Below are positions 51,186-60,935 of a stretch of DNA of 64,000 bases, piece by piece (the stretch's first letter is position 1; the number at the start of each line of letters is the position of its first letter). Under the pieces are notes generated by a model. The model ran no database searches. It was not told where the DNA came from and saw nothing but the letters and a program-made list of their open reading frames with translations. Both the position numbers and the translations under genes were made by a program. The stretch comes from Planctomycetota bacterium (GTDB taxonomy: Bacteria; Planctomycetota; Phycisphaerae; Phycisphaerales; UBA1924). Location: positions 248,001 through 312,000 of the forward strand of contig JAFIFX010000002.1 in assembly GCA_020831805.1 (NCBI GenBank). The letters run 5' to 3'.

Positions 51186-54100
51186 TCACGCACGCGGGCG
51201 GTCCGGGTGGACCAGGCTGTACACCGCCGGGACCAGCACCAGCGTCACCAGTGTGGAGCACAGCAGCCCACCGATCACCGCCCGCGCCAGCGGGGCCTGC
51301 GCTTCGGCCCCCTCGCCGATGCCAAGCGCCAGCGGCAGCAGGCCCAGGATCGTGGTCATTGAGGTCATCAGGATCGGTCGGAGCCGACGCCGACCGGCCT
51401 CGGTCAGCGCGGACCGGTTGTCCATGCCCTCCCGGCGCAGCCGCCCGGCCTGGTCGACCAGCAGGATCGCGTTGTTGACCACGATCCCGCCGAGCATCAC
51501 GCAGCCGATCCCCGACTGGATGTTCATGGTCGTCCCGGTCAGGAACAGGATCGCGATCACCCCGATCGCGGCGGTGGGCACGGAGAGCATGACCACCACC
51601 GGGTCGCGCAGGGACTCGTACTGCGTGGCCAGCACCATATACACCAGCCCGATGGCGAGCACGAACATGATCTGCAGCTCGCGGAAGGCCCGCTGCTGTT
51701 CCTCGTACGCACCGCCCAGCACGAACTCGTACCCCACCGGCAGCGGGATCTCGCCGAGCGCGCTGCGGACATCCGCCGCCACCGAGCCGAGGTCCCGCCC
51801 GGACACATTGGCCCGCACGGTGGCCAGGCGCTGCTGGTCCTTGCGTTCGATCAGGATCGGGCCCATCGCCGGTTCCACCGTGACGAGGTTGCGCAGCACG
51901 ATTTCTTCGCCGGCGATGTTCCGGACGGTCAGGTCGAGGATCTCGTCCAGCGGGATGTTCCGCGCATCGAGCAGCCGCACCACGATCTGGTGCTCGTCCC
52001 CGCCCTCGCGGTACTGCCCGGCGCGGGTCCCGCCCAGTGCGGTTTCCAGCATCGCGGCGATCCGCTGGACCGAGACGCCCAGCGTCGCCGACTTGTCCCG
52101 GTCGATGCGGATCAGTTCCTGCGGCACGCCCGCCTCGCGTGAGATCACCAGGTCCGTGATGCCCTCGACGCCTTCCATGACCCGCGCGGCCTCGGACGCC
52201 AGCGCATCGAGCGTGGCCAGCTCGAACCCGCGCACCTCCAGCGTCAGCCCGTCGTCGCCGCCCACCAGCCGCTCGAGCATCCGCTGGCCCTGCGGGGCCC
52301 GCGTGCGGATGCGCATGCCCGGGATCTGCGATTCGAGGTGGCGGCGCAGGTCGTCGGCGATCTCGGTGTTCGAGCGTGAGCGTTCATTCAGCGGCGCCAG
52401 CGAGATCTGGATCGACCCCTCCGCCGAGCGGCCCGGGTTCCACGCCGAAGCCCCCACGCTGACCACCGACCCGATCATCTCCGGCACACGGGGGAAGACC
52501 AGCTCTTCCATCAGCCGCGTCTGGGCGTCGACCATGCTCAGGCGGGTGCCGACCTCCATCTCGCCGCTGACGCGCACCTCGCCCTCGTCGCTGGGCGGGA
52601 GGAACTCCGAGCCGATGCCTGGCAGCAGCAGCATGCTCGCGCCGAGCAGGCCGAACCCGAGCACCACGGTCACGATCCGCGCTCGCAACGCATCACGGAG
52701 CACGCTGAGATAAAACCGCTCGATCGATCCGAACACTGTCGCGCCCACCCGTTCGAGCAGGCCCGGTTTCCTGTGGTTCCCGTTGCCGAGCAGCCTCGAG
52801 GCGAGCATCGGCACGATGGTCAGGGCCACGAACAGCGACACGAGCAGCGAGAAGGCCACCACGACCGCCATCTGCTGGAACAGCGCCCCCGAAACCCCCT
52901 GCGCGAACGCCAGCGGCAGGAAGATCACCAGCGTCGTCACCGTGCTGGCGATGATGGCCGTGGCGACCTCCCCCGCCCCGCGGACCGCCGCCTCGGCCTT
53001 TTCCTCGCCGGCCTCGTTCCGACGCCGGTAGATGTTCTCGAGCACCACGATCGAGTTGTCCACCATCATCCCGATGCCCAGCGCCAGCCCGCCGAGCGTC
53101 ATCAGGTTCAGGGTGAACCCGCCGAGGTAGATCAGGGCGAAGGTTGCGATCACCGAGATCGGGATCGACACCGCGATCACCAGCGTGCTGCGGACGCTGC
53201 GGAGGAACACCAGCAGCACCAGCACCGCCAGCCCGCCGCCGTAGAGGATCGAGCGGCTGACATTGCGGATCGAACGCTCGATGTACTGGCCCTGGTCGAC
53301 CACGGAGGTGACGGTCACCTGCGGAAAATCGCGGTTGATCGCGCCGATCTCGTCAAGCACACGCCGGGCGACCTCCGCGGTGTTGGCCTCGGACTGCTTG
53401 CGGACCGCCAGCCGCACGCCGCGCCGCCCGTCGATGCGGACGATCCGGGTGATGTCCGCGTAGGTGTCCAGCACCCGCCCGATGTCCGCGATGCGGACGG
53501 TCCCGCTCTCGTCCGACCGCACGACCACGGCGGCGATCTCGTCCACGCTGACGAACTCGCCGGGGGTGCGGATTGTCACCTCGAAGCGCCCGCGGTCGAT
53601 CTCGCCGGCGGGCAGGTTGACATTCGCCGCCCGAAGGGCTTCCACGACCGAGTCCAGCGGCAGCCCCTGCGCCCGGATCCGCGCAGGGTCGATCTCCACC
53701 CGGATCTCCCGCGTGAACTGCCCCCAGACATCGACGGACGCGACGCCGTTGAGCCGCTCGAGACGGTACAGCAACTGGTTCTCGATCAGGTCCGCCAGTT
53801 CCAGCGGCTCCAGGTCACTGGACACCCCGAGCAGCACGACCGGCGCGTTGGACACATCGAACCGCCAGATCCGCGGGCGTTCCATCTCGTCGGGCAGCGC
53901 GTTGGTGATCCGGTCCAGCCGGTCGCGGACATCGTTGGTCGCCGCTTCCAGGTCCGTTCCCCACGCGAACCGCACCCGGACGGTGCTGCTCGCCTCACCC
54001 GACTCGCTGATCACCTCCGTCACCCCGGATGCCAGCGACACCGCCTCCTCGATTGGCTCGGTCACGAGCCGTTCCATCTCTTCCGGGCTGGCGTTGTCGT

Positions 54101-54251
54101 AGATGCTCCGGATCGTGATCGTCGGCACGGTCACATCCGGCAGCAGGTCGATCGGCAGGCGCGACAGCGCGAACAGCCCGACCACGATCACGATGAACGA
54201 CAGCATCACCGTCGCGATCGGACGGGTCACGCACAGCCTCGGGAGGTTCAC
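51186..54251 (-). CDS. RND-family efflux permease (AcrB/HAE1-like)
   Basis: The 1021-residue product is of normal RND length with twelve TM segments and the two large periplasmic loops. TM1 is [22 protein letters not shown]4 has [20 protein letters not shown] with the relay Asp, and [22 protein letters not shown] marks TM10. The second half begins near [18 protein letters not shown]. It is the membrane pump of the pair with the overlapping adaptor gene (ATGA). The substrate is unknown; outer-membrane channel not encoded here. Confidence 0.9.
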   Translation of the reverse strand: MNLPRLCVTRPIATVMLSFIVIVVGLFALSRLPIDLLPDVTVPTITIRSIYDNASPEEMERLVTEPIEEAVSLASGVTEVISESGEASSTVRVRFAWGTDLEAATNDVRDRLDRITNALPDEMERPRIWRFDVSNAPVVLLGVSSDLEPLELADLIENQLLYRLERLNGVASVDVWGQFTREIRVEIDPARIRAQGLPLDSVVEALRAANVNLPAGEIDRGRFEVTIRTPGEFVSVDEIAAVVVRSDESGTVRIADIGRVLDTYADITRIVRIDGRRGVRLAVRKQSEANTAEVARRVLDEIGAINRDFPQVTVTSVVDQGQYIERSIRNVSRSILYGGGLAVLVLLVFLRSVRSTLVIAVSIPISVIATFALIYLGGFTLNLMTLGGLALGIGMMVDNSIVVLENIYRRRNEAGEEKAEAAVRGAGEVATAIIASTVTTLVIFLPLAFAQGVSGALFQQMAVVVAFSLLVSLFVALTIVPMLASRLLGNGNHRKPGLLERVGATVFGSIERFYLSVLRDALRARIVTVVLGFGLLGASMLLLPGIGSEFLPPSDEGEVRVSGEMEVGTRLSMVDAQTRLMEELVFPRVPEMIGSVVSVGASAWNPGRSAEGSIQISLAPLNERSRSNTEIADDLRRHLESQIPGMRIRTRAPQGQRMLERLVGGDDGLTLEVRGFELATLDALASEAARVMEGVEGITDLVISREAGVPQELIRIDRDKSATLGVSVQRIAAMLETALGGTRAGQYREGGDEHQIVVRLLDARNIPLDEILDLTVRNIAGEEIVLRNLVTVEPAMGPILIERKDQQRLATVRANVSGRDLGSVAADVRSALGEIPLPVGYEFVLGGAYEEQQRAFRELQIMFVLAIGLVYMVLATQYESLRDPVVVMLSVPTAAIGVIAILFLTGTTMNIQSGIGCVMLGGIVVNNAILLVDQAGRLRREGMDNRSALTEAGRRRLRPILMTSMTTILGLLPLALGIGEGAEAQAPLARAVIGGLLCSTLVTLVLVPAVYSLVHPDRPRA

Positions 54252-55471
54252 GGCCCGGTCCCCCCCTCGCCCGGGCTGGGCCCGTTGCGTCCGGCGGCCC
54301 TCCGCTCGACCACACGCACCCGTGAGCCGTCGCCGAGCAACTGCTGGCCGAGCGTCACCACCCGGCCGGAGAGGGCCGGTTCGGCCAATGCGACACGCCC
54401 GCCTTCAATCACCCCCGGGCGGACCTCGACCATCCGCACGGTGGGGGTCTCGGCGTCCTCATCGATCATGAAGACCACATCACGCCCGTCCCGGCGAGCC
54501 AGCGCCTCGATCGGCACGATCGTCCCGGCTTCCTCCTCGGCCAGCACCACCCGCACGCGGGCGAACAGGCCGGGCCGCATGAGACCGTCGGGGTTGGGTA
54601 CCCGCAGCTCGATGCGGGCCTGGCGCGACGCCTCGCGGAACACCGGCGCGATCCGCTCGATCGTGCCCTCGAACGCCGTCGCGCCGGTGGCGTCGGTCGT
54701 GATCGCGGCCTGCTGGCCGATCCGCAGGCGGGTGTAATCCCGCTCGGTCACGAACACCACGGCCCTGATCGGGTCCAGCGCGACCACCGAGATGATCGGG
54801 TCGTTGGCCTGCACCGTGTTGCCGGGGTCCTGGTGGCGCTCGGCGACCACGCCCGATGCGCCGTTGTCCGACCAGGTCGCTCGGACACGCGCCCGGCTCA
54901 GTTCGATCTCACGCAACTGCAGCGCCGATTGGGCGCTGGCGATCTGCGCTTCGGCCAGTCGCACGGTCGACTGGGCCGCACGGAGCCGGGCGTCGATCTC
55001 GTCGAGCTGGGCGACGCCCGCGATCCCCCGCTCGCGGAGCTGCTCGCCCCGCTCGAACTCACGCTCGGCCAGCGCCAGGTCGCTGCGCGCCCGGGCCAGC
55101 TCGGCCTCCCGCACGCCCAGGTCCGCCTCGGCCTGCATCACCGCCTGGCGTAGCTCCGCGTCGTCGATCCACGCGACCACCTGGTCCGGCTCGACCGGAT
55201 CGCCCAGATCCACCAGCATCCGCTGCACCAGCCCCCCAACCTTCGAGGCGACCAGGAAGCGCGAACTCGCCTCCAGCGTGCCCGTGAGCACCCGCACATC
55301 CCGGACCGTGCCGGAGGTCACCGCGGCGACCTCGACCGCGACCGGGGCCGGCTCGCGATCCCCCTGAATCCCGGGGCCGTCACGCACGCCGCGCCACGCC
55401 AGCCATCCAACGAGGGCGGAAAGCCCCAGGACGAGCGTGAGAATCAGGATGGTCGGCAGGTGCTTTTTCAT
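54248..55471 (-). CDS. RND efflux periplasmic adaptor
   Basis: The 407-residue product has an N-terminal TM anchor (about 6-27). It has lipoyl halves, an alpha hairpin from about 105 to 195 ([26 protein letters not shown] style heptads), and a barrel domain ending with [19 protein letters not shown]. No lipobox is seen. It is the first gene of the two-gene operon; the start codon lies within GAAACATGAAAAAG, whose TTGAAACATG also occurs in the promoter of the other RND operon (see findings). Confidence 0.87.
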   Translation of the reverse strand: MKKHLPTILILTLVLGLSALVGWLAWRGVRDGPGIQGDREPAPVAVEVAAVTSGTVRDVRVLTGTLEASSRFLVASKVGGLVQRMLVDLGDPVEPDQVVAWIDDAELRQAVMQAEADLGVREAELARARSDLALAEREFERGEQLRERGIAGVAQLDEIDARLRAAQSTVRLAEAQIASAQSALQLREIELSRARVRATWSDNGASGVVAERHQDPGNTVQANDPIISVVALDPIRAVVFVTERDYTRLRIGQQAAITTDATGATAFEGTIERIAPVFREASRQARIELRVPNPDGLMRPGLFARVRVVLAEEEAGTIVPIEALARRDGRDVVFMIDEDAETPTVRMVEVRPGVIEGGRVALAEPALSGRVVTLGQQLLGDGSRVRVVERRAAGRNGPSPGEGGTGP

Positions 55472-55602
55472 GTTTCAACAAGTTTCGGGGCGGCCACCAG
55501 CCCGGATGCGGCAACGCCACGGTTCGACGAAGAGGGAATCCACGCCCGACGCCACGGCACAACCCGCGGGCCGGGCATGGTATTCAGATGAACGGATCGG
55601 GC

Positions 55603-56997
55603 TTAGGCCAGGAAGCCCCGCAGGTTGCCCGTGCTGTCGCCGAAACTAGCCACATCGCAGCCGGAGCGTTCCAGCATCGACACATACAGGTTGCACAGTG
55701 GCGTTTCACGCGGCGTCGCGATCAGCCGGCCCGTATCGATCGCGCCGCCCGCGCGACCGGCCAGCACGATCGGCAGGTCCTCGTGGTTGTGCCGGTTGCC
55801 GTCCGAGATGCCGCAGCCGTAGAGCACCATGCAGTTGTCCAGCAGCGTCCCGTCGCCCTCGGGCGTGGCCGCCAGCCGGTCCACGAACGCGGCGTACCGC
55901 TCCAGGTAGAACCGGTCGATGATGCGGATCTTCTCGATCATGTCCGCGTTGTTCTGGTGGTGGCTGAGGTGGTGGTGACCCTCGCGAATGCCGATTTCCG
56001 GCAGCGTGCGGTTGCTCCCGTCGTTGGCCATCGCGAAGCTGCTCACCCGCGTCAGGTCCATCCGGAACGCCAGCAGCATCATGTCGAACATCAGGTCGAT
56101 GTGCTCGGAGAACTTCCGCGGCACGCCCGCGGGCGCGTCGAAGCCCTCCGGGGGCATCGGGGCGTCGTCGCCCTCGTCCCGGGCGTTCTGGACCCGCCGC
56201 TCGATCTCGCGGACCGAGGTCTGGAACGCGTCGAGCTTGCGCCGGTCGCCGGCGCCCAGGCGGCGCTCCAGCCGCCGGCTGTCCTCGAGCACATGATCGA
56301 GCACCGACGCCCGGCGCCGCAGCTGGGCGGCCCGCTGCCCGGCGTCCGCGGCGTTACCGAACAGGCGCTCGAAGACCTGCGCGGGGTTGACGCTCTTGGG
56401 CACCGGCGTGGTCTCGTCCGCCCAGGAAATGTTCGAGGAGTACGCGCACGAGTAGCCCGAGTCGCAGTTGCCCGTCGGCCGCCCGGCCTCGCAGCCCAGC
56501 TCCAGCGAGGGCAGGCGCGTCGCCCGGCCGATCTGGCCGGCCGCGAACTGGTCCACCGAGATGCCAAGGTTGATGTCGTTGCCGGCGGTCTTGCGCGCCT
56601 GGGCGCCGGTGAGGAACGACGCCGACGAACGCGCGTGGTCCCCCGGCCCGTCGCCGTTGGCCCGGGCCTTGTCGAGCGTCAGCCCGGTGATCACATTGAC
56701 ATGCTCGCGGACCGGGGCCAGGGCCTCCAGCGTGCGGGAGAACTCGTAGGCCTTGCCCGCGCCGCTGGGCGCCCACGCCGGGTAGTTCACGCCGTTGGGC
56801 GCGAAGACGAAGGCCATCCGCACCGGCGCGGCCGGCGCGGTCCGCAACCCGGCCGAGGCCACGCTCGCCAGAGCCTTCCCGCCCCCGGCCATCGCCTCCA
56901 GCCAGGGCAGGGCCATGGTCACCCCGATCCCTCGCAGGACCGTGCGGCGTGAAAGGGGTGCCGTCCGCGGGATGCGGGTCTTGTTGTCCTGGCTCAT
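55603..56997 (-). CDS. DUF1552 family Tat-exported protein
   Basis: The 464-residue product starts with a twin-arginine signal (SRRTVLRGIGVTMALPWLEAMA) and fits DUF1552, a family abundant in planctomycetes. Features: VFAPNGVNYPAWAP, HARSSASFLTGAQARKT, LELGCEAGRPTGNCDSGYSC, HHHLSHHQNN and NCMVLYGCGISDGNRHNHEDLP. The several His and Asp motifs suggest a metal-dependent hydrolase fold related to sulfatase/DUF1501 proteins. It is coupled (ATGA) to the DUF1592 cytochrome gene upstream. Confidence 0.88.
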   Translation of the reverse strand: MSQDNKTRIPRTAPLSRRTVLRGIGVTMALPWLEAMAGGGKALASVASAGLRTAPAAPVRMAFVFAPNGVNYPAWAPSGAGKAYEFSRTLEALAPVREHVNVITGLTLDKARANGDGPGDHARSSASFLTGAQARKTAGNDINLGISVDQFAAGQIGRATRLPSLELGCEAGRPTGNCDSGYSCAYSSNISWADETTPVPKSVNPAQVFERLFGNAADAGQRAAQLRRRASVLDHVLEDSRRLERRLGAGDRRKLDAFQTSVREIERRVQNARDEGDDAPMPPEGFDAPAGVPRKFSEHIDLMFDMMLLAFRMDLTRVSSFAMANDGSNRTLPEIGIREGHHHLSHHQNNADMIEKIRIIDRFYLERYAAFVDRLAATPEGDGTLLDNCMVLYGCGISDGNRHNHEDLPIVLAGRAGGAIDTGRLIATPRETPLCNLYVSMLERSGCDVASFGDSTGNLRGFLA

Positions 56998-59405
56998 CGG
57001 CTTGCTCCTGTCCTGATGCCCCGGCGCTCGCCGCCGGGTGTTTCGATGCCCCGAGTGGTCCGGAAGGCGTCGCTGAGCACGATGCCCTCGATGATCGCGG
57101 TGATCCGGTCGTCCTGCGCCCGTGCGTGCCGCACGACACGGGTGACCGTCGGCCGGTCGAATGGCTCCAGACCCCGCCCGAGGGCGTAGGTCATCAGCTT
57201 CCTCGTCAGGTTCTCGACGAAAAGATCGTCCCGCCCGAGCAGAATCTCCTTCAGTTCCGCCGGTCCCGTAAACCGGACCCCCCCGGGCAGCGTCCCCGAG
57301 GCGTCGATCGGCCCGTACTCATCCGCGTCCCGCCACGCGCCGATCGCGTCGAAGTTTTCCATCGCAAGTCCGAGCGGGTCCATCCGGTTGTGGCACGAGG
57401 CGCAGCCCGGGTCGGTCAGGTGGGCCTTGAGCCGCTCGCGCAGCGTCGCGTGGTCCAGGTCCGGCACCGCGGCCTGCTCCAGCGGCGGGATCTCCGGCGG
57501 CGGCGGCGGTGGAGGGGTGCCCAGGATCTGCTCGAGCACATACAGCCCCCGCTTGACCGGGCTCGTCCGCGACGGGTTGCTCGTCACCGTCAGCACCGCG
57601 CCCATCGTCAGCACCCCGCCCCGCGGCGATCCCTCCGGCAGCGACACCCGCCGGAACGCCTTGTCCTGCGACGCCAGCTCCGCGAACCCGTACAGCGCCG
57701 CCAGCGGCCCGTTCACGAAGGTGTAATCACTGTCGATCAGCGTCAGGACCGACCGATCGTGGCGGACCACATCCCCGAAGAACATCGTCGCCTCGGTGAT
57801 CATCGCGTCGCGCAGCTCGCTCGTGTACGCCGGGAACAGCTCGCGATCGATCGCCAGCCGCTCGAGATTGCGCAGGTGCAGCCACTGGCCCGCGAAGTTC
57901 TCGATGAACGCGTCGGATCTCGGATCCCCGAGCATCCGGCGGACCTGCGCACGCAGCACGCCTTCATCGACCAGCGACCCGTCCGCGGCCAGCGCCAGCA
58001 GCTCATCGTCCGGCATGCTGCTCCACAAGAAGTACGACAGCCGGCTCGCCAACTCGTACCCGTCGAGCGTATGCACCCGGCCCGGATCGTCCGCGTGCGG
58101 GTTGTCCACCGAGCGGAACAGAAACCGCGGCGAGACCAGCACCGCCATCAACCCCAGCCGCACGGCCTCCTCGTGCGTGTCCCCCTCGGCCCGCGCCGCC
58201 TCGTACAGATCCAGCAGTCGCCCGATCTCCGCATCGTCGACCGGCCCGCGGAAGGCGCGGCCCGCGAACCGACCCAGCACGGCCTCCGCCGCCGTGCGAC
58301 CAGCGCCGATCGAATCATCCCCCGGCTGCGCGAACAGCACCCGCGCATGCGCCGCCGGCCGCTCGGCCGTCCCCGGCAGCGGCCCGGCCAGTTCGATCCG
58401 CTCCACCGCCAGGTTCCGGTCCGCGACGCCGGGATCCCAGTAATCATTCGTGTACACCGCCGCGATCTGGCGCCGTCCCTGCTCCAGGCGCACCCGCAGC
58501 CGCACGGTTTCCGGCGCATCGCGCAGCGCCTCGATGAAGAACGCCCGCGCCTCCCGCCGGTCCACCCGCACGCTCATCCGGGGGTATTCGTCCCCGCCGT
58601 GGTCACCCCACGCGGTGATCACAAGCTCGTACTCCCCCGTCACGGGCACATCCAGCTCCGCCCGCACCACGCCGTTCGAGAGCAGCATGTGTCCACCGGA
58701 TGCCAGCTCACGCCCGTGGGCCTCGCGGACCAGGTTCCCGATCGGGCGGGCTGAGTCCGACTCGACCACCGCAGGTCCCAGCGCGATCTCCAACGCCCGC
58801 TCCGCCGCGTCCAGATACCCCTCGAGCTGCAGCGGCGACATCGACAGCACCGCCGCGATGTTGTCGAACCCGTACCCCGTGTCGTCCTGCGGGAGCCCCG
58901 CCGCCACATCGTGCGCCCTCGGGTCGATCCCCAGCAGATCCCGCAGCGTGTTGCGATACTCCGACCGGTTCAGCCGGTGGATGATGAACCACCCCGGGTC
59001 CACCCACCCGTCCGCGGGAACATAGTCCAGCGCATCGCGCATCCACCCCGTCAGCACCTCCACCTCGCCCGGGCTCGGCGGCGGCGGCCCGTCCGGGGGC
59101 ATCTGATGCGTCCGCACCAGCTCCAGCGCCATCGCCAGCGTGTCGCCCATCGCCAACGCGTCGTCCAGCGACCCGATCCGATCGAACCGCACGCCCCCGT
59201 TCGCCTCGTCCTCCCCGTGGCAGAACACGCAGTACCGCGCCAGCAGCGGTTCGACCTCCACACGATACCGGTCTTCCAACTCCGCAATCAGCGGGTCGGC
59301 CGGTCCCGGCGGCGTGTCCCGCGCCGGGGCCAGCCCGAGCACGCCCACCGCCCCGACCCCCGCGCACAGGGCCAGCACGGGCAGTTGAGATCGGATCAGT
59401 GGCAT
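56994..59405 (-). CDS. DUF1587/DUF1592/DUF1588/DUF1585 planctomycete cytochrome
   Basis: The 803-residue secreted product has an N-terminal signal and a first c-type haem motif CVFCH (about 58-62). A DUF1587 segment (LNRSEYRNTLRDLLGID) and DUF1592/1595 domains (LASRLSYFLWSSMPDDELLALAADG) follow. DUF1588 (RGGVLTMGAVLTVTSNPSRTSPVKRG) carries the second haem motif CASCHNRMDPLGLAMENFD, and DUF1585 closes (LTRKLMTYALGRGLEPFDRP). Such proteins pair with DUF1552 and are thought to act together in the periplasm on a polymer or other substrate; the reaction is unknown. Confidence 0.9.
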   Translation of the reverse strand: MPLIRSQLPVLALCAGVGAVGVLGLAPARDTPPGPADPLIAELEDRYRVEVEPLLARYCVFCHGEDEANGGVRFDRIGSLDDALAMGDTLAMALELVRTHQMPPDGPPPPSPGEVEVLTGWMRDALDYVPADGWVDPGWFIIHRLNRSEYRNTLRDLLGIDPRAHDVAAGLPQDDTGYGFDNIAAVLSMSPLQLEGYLDAAERALEIALGPAVVESDSARPIGNLVREAHGRELASGGHMLLSNGVVRAELDVPVTGEYELVITAWGDHGGDEYPRMSVRVDRREARAFFIEALRDAPETVRLRVRLEQGRRQIAAVYTNDYWDPGVADRNLAVERIELAGPLPGTAERPAAHARVLFAQPGDDSIGAGRTAAEAVLGRFAGRAFRGPVDDAEIGRLLDLYEAARAEGDTHEEAVRLGLMAVLVSPRFLFRSVDNPHADDPGRVHTLDGYELASRLSYFLWSSMPDDELLALAADGSLVDEGVLRAQVRRMLGDPRSDAFIENFAGQWLHLRNLERLAIDRELFPAYTSELRDAMITEATMFFGDVVRHDRSVLTLIDSDYTFVNGPLAALYGFAELASQDKAFRRVSLPEGSPRGGVLTMGAVLTVTSNPSRTSPVKRGLYVLEQILGTPPPPPPPEIPPLEQAAVPDLDHATLRERLKAHLTDPGCASCHNRMDPLGLAMENFDAIGAWRDADEYGPIDASGTLPGGVRFTGPAELKEILLGRDDLFVENLTRKLMTYALGRGLEPFDRPTVTRVVRHARAQDDRITAIIEGIVLSDAFRTTRGIETPGGERRGIRTGASR

Positions 59406-59611
59406 GCGAATCCTGTCCAGCGTCAGGCGAGGGGCGAACGCCCCGACCGCCCCAAACTACCTGAATCCACCCATCCAGTCAATCAGAACTCCTACAGGAC
59501 CGCGTGGTTGAACGACATTCGGCCACACCGACAGGGAACAAGCCCGCCCCCGGACCCGTTCACCCGCGATCCGGCCCAACAATCCCGGGACCCACCCGGA
59601 AAGGCGACCCC
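59406..59611. promoter_or_regulatory. 206-bp divergent region between the cytochrome and msrBA genes
   Basis: No gene is visible. The region should carry promoters for both directions. The msr ribosome-binding site (AAAGG) lies 8-9 nt before the chosen ATG. I see no clear -35/-10 pair. Confidence 0.3.
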
Positions 59612-60775
59612 ATGCATCGACTCTTCATCGCCGCGTTCCTGATCCCCGTGCTGCTCGTCCCGCTCGCGCTGGCGAGACTCGCGGGGTCGAATGAAAGCCC
59701 CAAGGACAAAGCCCCCATGACCCAGACCGCCAGCAACGCCAGCCCCGACAAGGCCGTTGTCCGCATCTTCAACACCCGCGGCGAGCTGACCGAGCCGATC
59801 CCCATGCCCCGGCTCGTCCTGTCCGACGAGGAATGGAAGGCCCGGCTCGACCCCGAGCAGTATCGCATCCTCCGTAACGCGGGCACCGAGGCCCCCTTCT
59901 GCGGCACGCTCCTCGACAACAACAAGGAAGGCGTCTACTCCTGCGCCGGCTGCAGCCTGCCTCTCTTCTCATCCGAGCACAAGTTCAAGTCCGGCACCGG
60001 CTGGCCGAGCTACTACGCCAGCATCGCGAAGGAGAATGTCGCCGAAAAGATCGACCGATCCCACGGCATGGTCCGCACCGAGATCCTCTGCGCCCGCTGC
60101 GACGGCCACCTCGGCCATGTCTTCGACGACGGCCCCCCGCCCTCCGGCCGTCGCTACTGCCTCAACAGCGAGTCCATGGTCTTCACCGAGGCCAACGAAC
60201 TCGCCGATCTCGCCGAGGTCGCCGAGGCCGTCTTCGCGGGCGGCTGCTTCTGGTGCGTCGAGGCCGTCTTCGAGGAACTCGCCGGCGTTCACGAGGTCAT
60301 CTCCGGCTACACCGGCGGCCACGGCGAAGCCACCTACCAGCAGGTCACCACCGGCCGCACCGGCCACGCCGAGTCCGTCAAAATCTACTACGACCCCAAG
60401 GTCATCTCCTACGAAGCCCTCCTCCGCGTCCACTTCGCCACCCACGACCCGACCACCCTCAACCGCCAGGGCGCCGATGTCGGTACACACTACCGCAGCG
60501 CGATCTTCTACCGCGACGAGCGGGAAAAGGCCATCGCCGAGGCCTTCATCGCCGACCTGACCGATCAGAAGGTCTACAAGAACCCCATCGTCACCACCCT
60601 CGAGCCGCTGACCAGGTTCCATGTCGCCGAGGAGTACCACCAGGACTTCGTCTGCAACAACCCCGGCAACTCCTATGTGCGTGCCGTCGCCCTGCCCAAG
60701 GTCGAGAAGGTCCGCAGCAAGTTTCCCGAGAAAATCCGCGAGGAACCCCGCACCGCGACCGCCGCGGACCGCTGA
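59612..60775 (+). CDS. Secreted MsrB-MsrA methionine sulfoxide reductase fusion
   Basis: The 387-residue product starts at the ATG after AAAGG and has a signal peptide (about 1-21), so it acts outside the cytosol. The MsrB domain (about 60-195) has the zinc Cys pairs CAGC and CARC, the catalytic Cys in [10 protein letters not shown] and GTGWPSYYA. The MsrA domain (about 208-365) has [47 protein letters not shown] and YHQDF. MsrB reduces R- and MsrA S-methionine sulfoxide. The B-A order is the reverse of the PilB type. The reductant (thioredoxin-type partner) is not encoded nearby. Confidence 0.93.
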   Translation: MHRLFIAAFLIPVLLVPLALARLAGSNESPKDKAPMTQTASNASPDKAVVRIFNTRGELTEPIPMPRLVLSDEEWKARLDPEQYRILRNAGTEAPFCGTLLDNNKEGVYSCAGCSLPLFSSEHKFKSGTGWPSYYASIAKENVAEKIDRSHGMVRTEILCARCDGHLGHVFDDGPPPSGRRYCLNSESMVFTEANELADLAEVAEAVFAGGCFWCVEAVFEELAGVHEVISGYTGGHGEATYQQVTTGRTGHAESVKIYYDPKVISYEALLRVHFATHDPTTLNRQGADVGTHYRSAIFYRDEREKAIAEAFIADLTDQKVYKNPIVTTLEPLTRFHVAEEYHQDFVCNNPGNSYVRAVALPKVEKVRSKFPEKIREEPRTATAADR

Positions 60776-60935
60776 GCCGAAGTCACGCGGGTGAACCCCA
60801 CAGCCGTGTGCCGACATCCATCAATCAGCGCACAAACGCGGACATCGCGAGCATCCCGCCCGCCCGGAATCCGGTACGCTGTGTTTCCACCGCCCGGCTC
60901 CGGGCGGATTGCTTCCGACCCCTGGGGAACCCGCC

